Positions 35,239 to 42,697 of a DNA stretch of 64,000 bases are shown in pieces (the first letter of the stretch is position 1; each line of letters begins with the position of its first letter). The position numbers and the translations under genes were made by a program. The stretch is taken from the NCBI RefSeq assembly GCF_011839805.1, contig NZ_VWPY01000014.1, positions 1 to 64,000 on the forward strand, in the 5' to 3' direction. The DNA comes from Kineococcus rubinsiae. GTDB lineage: Bacteria > Actinomycetota > Actinomycetes > Actinomycetales > Kineococcaceae. The notes beneath the pieces are model-generated. The model searched no databases, was not told the DNA's origin, and was given only the letters and a program-made list of their open reading frames with translations.

Positions 35239-36008
35239 GGGCCCCCGACGAGGTCGTCGGCGGACGCACCGCCCTGGTCACCGGGGCCGGAAACGGGCTG
35301 GGGCGGGCCATCGCGCTCGCTCTGGCCGGCCATGGCGCCCGCGTGGTCCTGGTGGGCCGCAGCGAAGCCCCGCTGGGGGAGACCGCCGCGATGATCGGGC
35401 CCACGGCGCGGGTGGCGACCTGCGACGTCTCCGACCCCGCCTCGGTGGAGGCCCTCGCGGTACACCTGGCCGGGGAGTCGATCTCCATCCTGGTCAACAA
35501 CGCCGGCATCGCCGGTCCGGTCGCCGACCTCACGGCCGTGCAGCCGCACGAGTGGGACGAGGTCTTCGCCGTGAACGTCCGCGGGACCTACCTGGTGTGC
35601 CGGGCGTTCCTGCCGCCGATGCTGCAGCGGGGTTCCGGTGACGTGGTGAACATCGCCTCCGTCAGCGGGAAGCGCCCCCTGCCGGGACGCACGCCGTACA
35701 CCGCCTCCAAGATGGCGGTGCTGGGCCTGACGACCACGCTGGCCCACGAGGTCGGCCCGGGTGGCGTCATGGTGAACTCCGTCTCCCCCGGCCCCGTCGC
35801 TGGGCCGCGGATGGACCGCAACTTCGCCCGGGAGGCGGAGCGCACCGGGACGAGCCCGGCGCAGGCGGAAGAGGAGTTCGTCTCCCGCGCCGCGCTGCGG
35901 CGCATGGTCACCGCCGAGGAGGTGGCCACGGCCACCGTCGCGGTGCTGTGCGTTCCGGGCCTGTGCGGCGCTGACGTCGACCTCTCGGCGGGCATGATCG
36001 CCCGCTGA
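35235..36008 (+). CDS. SDR family oxidoreductase of the cassette
   Basis: 257-aa classical short-chain dehydrogenase. The NAD(P) motif TGAGNGLGRAIALALAG is at residues 17-33. NNAGIAGPV, the catalytic Ser in NIASVSGKRPLPG and the YTASKMAV motif (Tyr-x-x-x-Lys) are intact, and VNSVSPGPVAGPR follows. GTG start overlapping the MFS stop (GTGA). It is the last gene of the cassette, ending 40 nt before nagA copy B. It probably interconverts a hydroxyl and keto group on the same substrate as the HisD-like and zinc dehydrogenases. Confidence 0.9.
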   Translation: MRAPDEVVGGRTALVTGAGNGLGRAIALALAGHGARVVLVGRSEAPLGETAAMIGPTARVATCDVSDPASVEALAVHLAGESISILVNNAGIAGPVADLTAVQPHEWDEVFAVNVRGTYLVCRAFLPPMLQRGSGDVVNIASVSGKRPLPGRTPYTASKMAVLGLTTTLAHEVGPGGVMVNSVSPGPVAGPRMDRNFAREAERTGTSPAQAEEEFVSRAALRRMVTAEEVATATVAVLCVPGLCGADVDLSAGMIAR

Positions 36009-36048
36009 GGGCCGGACCGCCCGTCGTCCCGGCGGGTGGCCTCGAGCG

Positions 36049-37188
36049 TCAGGCGAGGACGCGCAGCACCCGCAGCTCCGCGTCGAGCAGCACCGCCCCC
36101 CCGGTGGCACCGGGTTCGAGGTGGCCCCGGTCGGCGCGGCCGAGCAGGCCGGCGGGCACGGACGTGGCGGCCGCCAGGGCGTCGTCGAGGTCCAGCCCCG
36201 CCTCGTGCACGGCGAAGGCCAGGGCCCGGTCCATCGTCAGGGTGCTGCCGGCGATGGAACCCCCGGGGGCCAGGCGGGCCGTCCCGCCGCGCACCTCGAC
36301 GTGCAGGTCCCCGAGCAGGTAGTCCCCGTCCGCCCCGCCGGCCGCGGCCATCGCGTCGGTGACCAGGGCCGTGCGCCGCGGCCCGGCGCTGTGCGCGGCG
36401 TGCGCGACGGTGAGCGGGTGCAGGTGGACGCCGTCGGCGATGAGCTCGACGACGACGCGCTCGTCCTCCAGCAGCGCGACGACCGGGCCCGGGGCGCGGT
36501 GGTGCACGGGGGGCATGGCGTTGAACAGGTGGGTGGCCAGGCGCGCACCCGCGTCGACCGCCGCGCGCGCGAGCTCGGCGTCGGCGTCGGTGTGCCCGAT
36601 CGCCGCGACCGCGCCGGAGCCCGCGACCCGCCGCACGGCGTCGAGGCCGCCGGGCAGCTCAGGGGCCAGCGTGACGACGCGGACGGCGCCGCCGCCCGCC
36701 CGCAGCAGGTCCTCGACGTCGGCGGGCGCCGGGGGCTGCAGCAGCGCCGGGTCGTGCGCCCCGCGATGCAGCGGGCTCAGCCAGGGACCCTCGAGGTGGA
36801 CGCCGGCGAGCACCCCGTCGCCGACGAGGTCCGCGAGCGCCGCCACCGTCTCGCGCAGCTCCGCGGGCGGGCGGCTGACGAGGCTCGCCACGAGCGTCGT
36901 CGTGCCGTGGGCGCGGTGGGTGGCCGCGACGGTGCGGGCCGAGCGGACGGCGGCCTCCCCCGTCCCGCCGAACTGCTCGCCGCCCCCGCCGTGGCAGTGC
37001 AGGTCGACGAAGCCGGGCACGACGGTGGCGCCGCTCGCGTCGACGACCTCGGCGGCCGCGCGGTCCGGCGCCGGCGCGGCCCCCTCGCCGAGCGCGGTGA
37101 CGACCCCGTCGCGCAGCAGGACCCAGCCGTCGGTCAGGACGCGGCGACCGGTGCGGACCGTGCCGTGCTCGACCAGGACGGTCGTCAC
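36049..37188 (-). CDS. nagA: N-acetylglucosamine-6-phosphate deacetylase
   Basis: 379-aa metal-dependent amidohydrolase (EC 3.5.1.25) that removes acetate from GlcNAc-6-P or GalNAc-6-P. Motifs are VDLHCHGGGGEQFGGT (HxH), GVHLEGPWLSP (metal Glu), AIGHTDADAE, ATHLFNAMPPVHH and ALVTDAMAAAG (catalytic Asp). GTG start at 37188 overlapping the SIS gene stop (GTGA), so NagA and the deaminase are co-translated. Its last 53 codons are duplicated at 29946-30108. Confidence 0.93.
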   Translation of the reverse strand: MTTVLVEHGTVRTGRRVLTDGWVLLRDGVVTALGEGAAPAPDRAAAEVVDASGATVVPGFVDLHCHGGGGEQFGGTGEAAVRSARTVAATHRAHGTTTLVASLVSRPPAELRETVAALADLVGDGVLAGVHLEGPWLSPLHRGAHDPALLQPPAPADVEDLLRAGGGAVRVVTLAPELPGGLDAVRRVAGSGAVAAIGHTDADAELARAAVDAGARLATHLFNAMPPVHHRAPGPVVALLEDERVVVELIADGVHLHPLTVAHAAHSAGPRRTALVTDAMAAAGGADGDYLLGDLHVEVRGGTARLAPGGSIAGSTLTMDRALAFAVHEAGLDLDDALAAATSVPAGLLGRADRGHLEPGATGGAVLLDAELRVLRVLA

Positions 37189-38228
37189 CGCGTCTCCGTC
37201 ACCTTGCGCAGCCCGCGGGGCGCGTCGGGGTCGAGGCCCCGGGCGACGGCCATCTCCAGTGCGAGCCGCTGCAGCGGGACGATCTGCACGACGGGGGCCA
37301 GGTCCTCCGGCATGCCCGCGGGCAGGCTCAGGCGGACCGTCGCGTCGGTCGCCAGGTGCGGCGGGGCGACCGCGCAGACGTCGGCGCCGCGGTCGCGCAG
37401 CGCGGCCAGGACGGGGGCCATCGCCTCGCCGCCCGGGCCCTCCGCGACGACGGCGATGACGGGCCGGTCGGCGTCGACCATGGCGAGCGGTCCGTGCATG
37501 AGGTCGGCCGCCGAGAACGCCTGCGCCGACAGGTAGGAGGTCTCCATGAGCTTCAGCGCGGCCTCGCGGGCCGTCGGGTAGGAGTAGCCGCGGGCCGTGG
37601 TGACGAGCCGGTCGACGAAGCGGTAGCGGGACGCGACGTCGGGGACGTCGCTCGCGTCGACGGCGGCCTGCAGGAAGCCGGGCACCGCGGCGGCCGCCGC
37701 GGTCGGCGCACCGCGCCACGTCGTGACGAGCAGCCACAGGGTGAGCAGCTGCGCGGTGTAGCTCTTGGTCGCGGCGACGGCGAGCTCGGGGCCCGCGTGC
37801 ACGTCGAGGTGGTGCTCGGCGGCGCGGGCCAGCGGGGAGTCGGGCGCGTTGGTGACGGCCAGGGTGAGCGCGCCGGCGCGGCGGGCGGCCGCGGTGGACT
37901 CCACGAGGTCGGGCGACCCGCCGGACTGGCTGATGCTGATCCAGAGCACGCCCCGCAGGTCGGGCTGCGCGCCGTAGACCGTGAGCGTCGACGTGGACGT
38001 CAGCCCGCACGGCAGCCCGAGCCCGACCTCGACGAGGTACTTGGCGTAGAGGGCGGCGTGGTCGCTGGTGCCGCGGGCGGTGAGCAGGACGGCGCGCGGG
38101 GCGGCCTCGCGCAGGACCGCGGCGAGGCGTGCGAGCTCCCCGCCGGCGGAGGCGAGCACCCGCTCGGCCACGGCGGGTTGCTCGGCGATCTCCGCGCGGA
38201 CCAGGCGGCCGAGGACGGGGGTGCTCAT
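37185..38228 (-). CDS. SIS-domain glucosamine-6-phosphate deaminase (NagB-II/GlmS-isomerase type)
   Basis: 347-aa protein with two SIS domains like the isomerase half of GlmS. The first has LLTARGTSDHAALYAKYLVE and SISQSGGSPDLVEST; the second has YSYPTAREAALKLMETSYL and LMHGPLAMVD. It lacks the glutaminase domain, which fits the catabolic NagB-II type that turns GlcN-6-P into Fru-6-P and ammonia. I chose the ATG at 38228 because GGAG lies 5 nt before it; an ATG 11 codons earlier is possible. It precedes nagA and is divergent from an RpiR regulator. Confidence 0.88.
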   Translation of the reverse strand: MSTPVLGRLVRAEIAEQPAVAERVLASAGGELARLAAVLREAAPRAVLLTARGTSDHAALYAKYLVEVGLGLPCGLTSTSTLTVYGAQPDLRGVLWISISQSGGSPDLVESTAAARRAGALTLAVTNAPDSPLARAAEHHLDVHAGPELAVAATKSYTAQLLTLWLLVTTWRGAPTAAAAAVPGFLQAAVDASDVPDVASRYRFVDRLVTTARGYSYPTAREAALKLMETSYLSAQAFSAADLMHGPLAMVDADRPVIAVVAEGPGGEAMAPVLAALRDRGADVCAVAPPHLATDATVRLSLPAGMPEDLAPVVQIVPLQRLALEMAVARGLDPDAPRGLRKVTETR

Positions 38229-38254
38229 GGGGGCTCCAGCCGTGGTGAAGGAAG

Positions 38255-38283
38255 TTGACACGATGCTATCGGTCCACGAAAAC
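38255..38283 (+). promoter_or_regulatory. Putative promoter of the RpiR gene
   Basis: A consensus -35 TTGACA lies at 38255-38260, facing the RpiR-type gene that starts at 38329. A weak -10-like GAAAAC follows after 17 nt. The 100-nt gap must also hold the nagA-operon promoter on the other strand (TAGCAT at 38267-38262 is a possible -10). No clear palindrome for the regulator was found. Confidence 0.35.
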
Positions 38284-38328
38284 TAGCGCCAGGGTCGGCG
38301 CGGGTCCGGCGCCGGGAGCGGGGGTGCG

Positions 38329-39210
38329 GTGGAGGCCCCACGGCCCGCGGCGCTGCACGCCCACCTCCTCGCGGCCCTGCCCTCGGCGACGGCCTCGCTC
38401 TCCCGCGTCCTGCAGGCGATGCTCGACGACCCCGGCGCGTGCGCGCAGCTCACCGTCACCGACCTGGCGCGGCGCGCGGCCACCAGCGAGGCCACCGTCG
38501 TGCGCACCGCCCGGGCGCTCGGGTTCGCGGGCTACCCGCAGCTGCGGCTGGCGCTCGCGGCCTCGGCCGTGGCGGGCACGGCGCCCCCGGCGCTCGGCCT
38601 GCTCACGGGGACCCTCACCGACGCCGACGACCCCGCGCACGTCGTGGCCACGCTCGCGGCCGTGGAGGCCGAGGCCATCGCCGCGACCGCGCGGACCCTC
38701 GACGTCGCGGCCCTGTCGGCGGCCGCGGACGCCGTGGCGGGCGCGCGGGTCGTGGACTGCTGCGGCATCGGCGCCTCCGCCGTGGTGGCCCTCGACCTCG
38801 ACCACCGGCTGGGCCGGGTCGGCGTCGTGTGCCGCCCGCGCACCGAGGGCCACGCGGCGCTGGTCTCCGCGGCGGGCCTCGGGCCGGGCGACGTCCTCGT
38901 CGCCGTCAGCCACTCCGGGCGCACGGCCGACGTGGTGGGGGCGGCCCGCGAGGCCGCGGCGCGCGGGGCGACGGTCGTGGCCCTGACCAGCACGGCCGCC
39001 TCGCCGCTGACGGCGGCCGCGTCCCACGTCCTGCTCGCCGCGGGGCGCGAGACCGCCTACCGGGCGGGGTCGATGGCGAGCCGCACGGGTTCCCTGCTCG
39101 TCGTCGACTGCCTCTACGTCACCGTCGTCCAGCGCCTCGGCGAACCCGCCCGGCAGTCCCTGGAGCGCACCTACCGCGCGGTGACGGGGCCGGTCGACCG
39201 GAACCGCTGA
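38329..39210 (+). CDS. RpiR/MurR family transcriptional regulator
   Basis: 293-aa regulator with an N-terminal RpiR helix-turn-helix (TVTDLARRAATSEATVVRTARALGF, written in parts: LARRAATSEATVVR, then ALGFAGYPQLRLAL) and a C-terminal SIS domain that binds a phosphosugar (DVLVAVSHSGRTADVVGAA). GTG start. It is divergent from the SIS deaminase and nagA genes and very likely senses GlcNAc-6-P or GlcN-6-P to control them. Confidence 0.9.
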   Translation: MEAPRPAALHAHLLAALPSATASLSRVLQAMLDDPGACAQLTVTDLARRAATSEATVVRTARALGFAGYPQLRLALAASAVAGTAPPALGLLTGTLTDADDPAHVVATLAAVEAEAIAATARTLDVAALSAAADAVAGARVVDCCGIGASAVVALDLDHRLGRVGVVCRPRTEGHAALVSAAGLGPGDVLVAVSHSGRTADVVGAAREAAARGATVVALTSTAASPLTAAASHVLLAAGRETAYRAGSMASRTGSLLVVDCLYVTVVQRLGEPARQSLERTYRAVTGPVDRNR

Positions 39211-39253
39211 GGGGTTCCGGACGACGCGGCGGACGCGGAACTACTGTCGGCGC

Positions 39254-40633
39254 GTGGCCCGTCCCGACACCGCCCCGCCCGTCCCCACCGATGCGCCGGC
39301 CCCCGACGTGCTGCCCGGTCTGCTGACCGGGACCGCCGACCGGGAGGCCGTGGCCACCGACCGCTCGGGGTACCGGCCCGCGTCGCTGCCCGACGGCGTC
39401 GTGCGGGCCACGCGCGTCGAGGACGTCGTCGACACCCTGCGCTGGGCCACCGCGCACCGGGTCCCGGTCGTCCCGCGCGGCGCGGGCAGCGGCCTCGCGG
39501 CGGGCGCCTCCGCCCACGCCGGGGAGGTGGTGCTGGACCTGTCCGGGATGGACCGCATCCTCGAGATCCGCCCCGCCGACCAGGTCGCGGTGGCCGAACC
39601 CGGTGTCCTGACCGGGGACCTCGACGCCGCGGCCCACGAGCACGGGCTGTTCTACGCGCCGGACCCGGCCAGCGCCGCCTACTGCTCGATCGGCGGCAAC
39701 ATCGCCACGAACGCCGGCGGGCTGCGGTGCGCGAAGTACGGCGTGACCCGCGAGTCCGTGCTCGGCCTCGACCTCGTCCTCGCCGACGGGCGGCGCGTGC
39801 GGACGGGCCGCCAGACCGTCAAGGGCGTCGCGGGCTACGACCTCACGAGCCTCGTCGTGGGTTCCGAGGGGACCCTCGCGGTCGTGGTCGGCGCGACCCT
39901 GCGGCTGCGGCCGCGACCCGACGAGACCGCCACGCTCGCCGCGCACTTCGCCGACGTCGGGACCGCCGCGGCGGCCGCGGCGGCGATCACCGCGGCCCGC
40001 CTGCAGCCCTCGGTCCTGGAACTGCTCGACGAGGCGACCCTGCTCGCGGTGGACGCCGCGCGCGGGACGTCGTTGCGCAGCAGCGGGTCCGCGATGCTCC
40101 TCGCGCAGTGCGACGGCCGCGGCGCGCAGGCCGACATCGCGGCGCTCGGCGCCGTGGTCGGGCGGTTCACCCCGCACCACCGCTCGACGACGGACCCCGT
40201 CGAGGCCGCGGGGCTCCTCGAGGCCCGCCGGGCCGCGTTGCCGTCGCTGGAGCTCACGGGCGACGTGTTCATCGAGGACGTCGCGGTCCCCCGCTCGCAG
40301 CTCGCCGCCGCGGTCGAGGGGATCGCGGCGATCTCGGCGCGCACCGGCGTCCGCATCGCGACCGTCGCCCACGCGGGCGACGGGAACCTGCACCCCATCG
40401 TCGTGGTCCCCCGCGGGGAGAGCGTCACCGAGGGCCCGGCGTGGGAGGCGGCCGGCGCGGTGTTCACGCTGGCGCTGGGCCTCGGCGGCACGCTCACCGG
40501 CGAGCACGGCGTGGGGATCCTCAAGCGCGCCTGGCTGCGCGAGGAGGTCGGGGACGACTCCCTCGACCTGCAGCGCGCGGTCAAGGCCGTGTTCGACCCG
40601 CTCGGCATCCTCAACCCGGGCAAGGCGATCTGA
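39254..40633 (+). CDS. FAD-binding oxidase, GlcD/D-lactate dehydrogenase type
   Basis: 459-aa flavoprotein of the VAO/GlcD family that oxidises 2-hydroxy acids such as glycolate or D-lactate. The FAD-binding domain has VVPRGAGSGLAAGASAHAG and YCSIGGNIATNAGGLRCAKYG, with VTRESVLGLDLVLADG and KGVAGYDLTSLVVGSEGTLAV following. The C-terminal half ends with VAHAGDGNLHP, LTGEHGVGILKR and LDLQRAVKAVFDPLGILNPG, all hallmark sequences. GTG start; weak ribosome site. No GlcE or GlcF partner gene is nearby, so it may act alone. Confidence 0.9.
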   Translation: MARPDTAPPVPTDAPAPDVLPGLLTGTADREAVATDRSGYRPASLPDGVVRATRVEDVVDTLRWATAHRVPVVPRGAGSGLAAGASAHAGEVVLDLSGMDRILEIRPADQVAVAEPGVLTGDLDAAAHEHGLFYAPDPASAAYCSIGGNIATNAGGLRCAKYGVTRESVLGLDLVLADGRRVRTGRQTVKGVAGYDLTSLVVGSEGTLAVVVGATLRLRPRPDETATLAAHFADVGTAAAAAAAITAARLQPSVLELLDEATLLAVDAARGTSLRSSGSAMLLAQCDGRGAQADIAALGAVVGRFTPHHRSTTDPVEAAGLLEARRAALPSLELTGDVFIEDVAVPRSQLAAAVEGIAAISARTGVRIATVAHAGDGNLHPIVVVPRGESVTEGPAWEAAGAVFTLALGLGGTLTGEHGVGILKRAWLREEVGDDSLDLQRAVKAVFDPLGILNPGKAI

Positions 40634-40681
40634 CCCCTCCGTGCTCGTGCAGGGTCTCCCTGCACGATCACCGAGGGGTCA
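40631..40681. terminator. Bidirectional terminator that includes both stop codons
   Basis: A 51-nt dyad. The outer stem TGACCCCTCCGTG/CACCGAGGGGTCA has one mismatch; the inner perfect stem CGTGCAGGG/CCCTGCACG closes on TCT. The first three bases are the TGA of the GlcD-type gene, and the last three are the complement of the TGA of the GntR gene. It ends both convergent transcripts. Confidence 0.8.
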
Positions 40682-41437
40682 GTCGGTGATGGAGGCGTGG
40701 AACGTGTACCGGTCGCCCCGGTACGCCTGGAACGTCAGCTCGATCGGCACGCCGGCCTGGTTGAACGTCAGCTGGGTCGCCGCGAGGATCGGGACGGGAC
40801 CCGACAGCTCCAGGTGCTCGTGCTCGTCGCCCTCCGCGTGGCGCGCCTCGACGGAGTAGTCCGCGTAGCGCGGCGCCTGCGACGGGACCGCCGCGCGCAG
40901 CACGTCGTACAGCGACGTCTCCGTGAAGTCCGTCGTCGCCATGGCGGGTGCCACGGCCAGCGGCAACCGGTTGTGCTCCAAGGCGATGACGAGGTCGTTC
41001 AGGTACCGGATGCGCCGCAGCTCGAACAGCTCCGCGCCGGCGACAGTGCGCAGCAGCTCGGCCTCGCGGACGGTGGCGGGCCGGACCGCCGAGGACAGCA
41101 CCCGGCTGCGCGTGCGCAGGCCGCGCTGCCCGGCCAGGTCGCTGAACCCCAGGACCCGGGCGCCCCGCGCCTCCTCCCGCACGCCGGGCGGGGCCGCGAG
41201 CGCCCACCCGCGGGCGGGCAGCGAGACGAGGACGCCCCGCTCGCGCAGCTCCCCGAGGGCGGCGCGGATGGTGACGCGGGAGGCCTCGTAGCGCTCGGCC
41301 AGCTGGCGCTCCGACGGCAGCCGGGCGCCGCCTTCCCCGTCCGCGGCCTGCAGGTCGGCCAGCAACCGCTCGGCCAGGCGCAGGTAGAGGGGCAGCTCGT
41401 CGGGGGTCAGCAGAGCCCTCACCTCACGTGCACCCAC
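40679..41437 (-). CDS. GntR family (HutC-type) transcriptional regulator
   Basis: 252-aa regulator with an N-terminal winged helix (LPSERQLAERYEASRVTIRA then LGELRERGVLVSLPARGW) and a C-terminal UTRA effector domain (ELFELRRIRYLNDLVIALEH ... ELTFQAYRGDRYTFHA), as in DasR/NagR. I chose GTG at 41437; a GTG five codons later is possible. It is divergent from the AgaS operon and very likely controls it in response to an amino-sugar phosphate. Confidence 0.9.
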   Translation of the reverse strand: MGAREVRALLTPDELPLYLRLAERLLADLQAADGEGGARLPSERQLAERYEASRVTIRAALGELRERGVLVSLPARGWALAAPPGVREEARGARVLGFSDLAGQRGLRTRSRVLSSAVRPATVREAELLRTVAGAELFELRRIRYLNDLVIALEHNRLPLAVAPAMATTDFTETSLYDVLRAAVPSQAPRYADYSVEARHAEGDEHEHLELSGPVPILAATQLTFNQAGVPIELTFQAYRGDRYTFHASITD

Positions 41438-41487
41438 GCGGGCGAACGTACCAGCGGCCCTCCCGCGGCCCGGCAGACGAACCAGCA

Positions 41488-41523
41488 CAGACCATTGACC
41501 GCCCAGTTGCAGACCAGTAGCGT
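41488..41523 (+). promoter_or_regulatory. Promoter of the agaS operon with GntR half-sites
   Basis: TTGACC (41495-41500), a 17-nt spacer and TAGCGT (41518-41523) make a good housekeeping promoter 37 nt before the ATG at 41560. Two direct CAGACCA elements (41488-41494 and 41510-41516, 22 bp apart) flank the -35 box and abut the -10. In reverse complement they contain TGGTCTG, close to the TGGTCT half-site of DasR-type GntR regulators. Confidence 0.6.
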
Positions 41524-41559
41524 CCCCGCGACGGCGACGAGAGCAGAGAGGCACTCCCG

Positions 41560-42696
41560 ATGGCAGCAGAGAACGACCTCCTGACCAGCACGTGGACCGG
41601 GGAGGAGATCGCCCAGCAGCCCGCGGTGTGGCGCGCGACGGCCCGCGTCGTCGAGGAGCGCCGGGCCGACGTGGACCGCCTGCTGGCCGCGGCGCTGGCC
41701 GACCCCCGCACCCGGGTCCTGCTCACGGGCGCCGGGACGTCGGCGTTCGCCGGCGAGGTCGTCGCGCCCGACCTGAGCCGGCAGCTGGGCCGCCGGGTCG
41801 AGGCCGTCGCGACGACCGACCTCGTCTCCGGCCCGGAGGCCGTGCTGGCCGGCGACCACCCCGTCCTGCTGGTCTCCTTCGCGCGCAGCGGGAACAGCCC
41901 CGAGTCGGTGGCCGCGGCGGAGATCGTCGACGCGCTCGCCCCGGCCGTTCACCACCTCGTGATCACCTGCAACGCCGACGGGGAGCTGGCCCGCCGGTTC
42001 TCCGCCGCGGGCAACGCCGTCGTCGTGACCCTGCCGCCCGCGTCGAACGACCGGGGCTTCGCCATGACGTCCTCGTTCACCTCGATGGCGCTGGCGACCC
42101 TGCTGTGCTTCGGGCACCCGGTCGACGTCGACGCCCTCGCCGAGGCCGGCACAGCCGTGCTCGCCGGCGTGGTCGACCTCGCGACCGCCGTCGCGACCAC
42201 CGCGCCGCGCCGGCTCGTCTACCTCGGGTCCGGCCCCCTCAAGGGCCTCGCGCACGAGTCCGCGCTGAAGTGCCTCGAGCTCACGGCGGGCGGGACGCTC
42301 GCCCTCGGGGACTCCTCGCTCGCGTTCCGGCACGGCCCCAAGGCCGTGCTCGACGACGCCACGTTCGCCGTGGTCTACCTCTCGGGCGAGGCCTACACCC
42401 GCTCCTACGACGAGGACATCGCCGCCGAGCTCGTCGCCTCGCTCGGGGCCGGCCGCGTGGCGGTCGTGGACGCCGAGGCCCCCACCGCCGGGGCCACGGC
42501 GTGGCGCGTCCCGCGCCCCGCCGGCTGGAGCGACGCGGCGTGGGCGCTGGTCGCCGTGCTGCCCGCCCAGGTCACCGCGCTCGCGTGCTCGGTCGCGGCG
42601 GGCCTGACCCCGGACAACCCCTTCCCCGGCGGCGAGGTCAACCGCGTCGTGCAGGGCGTCGTCATCCACCCGCTGCCCGCCCGCGGGCAGGCCTGA
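41560..42696 (+). CDS. agaS: AgaS family galactosamine-6-phosphate deaminase/isomerase
   Basis: 378-aa SIS-domain protein with AgaS hallmarks: VLLTGAGTSAFAGEVVAPDL, VAEAVATTD-like EAVATTDLVSGPEAV, LLVSFARSGNSPESVAAAE and HHLVITCNADGELARRF. It should convert galactosamine-6-P to tagatose-6-P plus ammonia. ATG start. It leads an operon with a kinase, a transporter, a PfkB kinase and a class II aldolase, the order expected for galactosamine use. Confidence 0.9.
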   Translation: MAAENDLLTSTWTGEEIAQQPAVWRATARVVEERRADVDRLLAAALADPRTRVLLTGAGTSAFAGEVVAPDLSRQLGRRVEAVATTDLVSGPEAVLAGDHPVLLVSFARSGNSPESVAAAEIVDALAPAVHHLVITCNADGELARRFSAAGNAVVVTLPPASNDRGFAMTSSFTSMALATLLCFGHPVDVDALAEAGTAVLAGVVDLATAVATTAPRRLVYLGSGPLKGLAHESALKCLELTAGGTLALGDSSLAFRHGPKAVLDDATFAVVYLSGEAYTRSYDEDIAAELVASLGAGRVAVVDAEAPTAGATAWRVPRPAGWSDAAWALVAVLPAQVTALACSVAAGLTPDNPFPGGEVNRVVQGVVIHPLPARGQA

Positions 42697-42697
42697 G

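Larger units (their letters stand above)
29946..36208. repeat. Cassette bracketed by ~161-bp direct repeats of nagA 3' end
   Basis: Copy A is 29946-30108 and copy B is 36048-36208, in the same orientation and about 97% identical by hand alignment. Identity begins at GTCAGGCGAGGACGCGCAGC and stops abruptly after CCTCGTGC in both. Between them lie an alcohol dehydrogenase, LacI regulator, HisD-like dehydrogenase, MFS carrier and SDR. No integrase or transposase gene is inside. Removing one repeat and the interior would leave the APC gene and nagA tail to tail, 12 nt apart. Confidence 0.85.

Noticed and set aside
29946-36208. Composite transposon or integrative element
   Set aside because: No transposase, integrase, terminal inverted repeats or tRNA gene were found; the repeats are a piece of a chromosomal gene, so recombination-based insertion is the better description.
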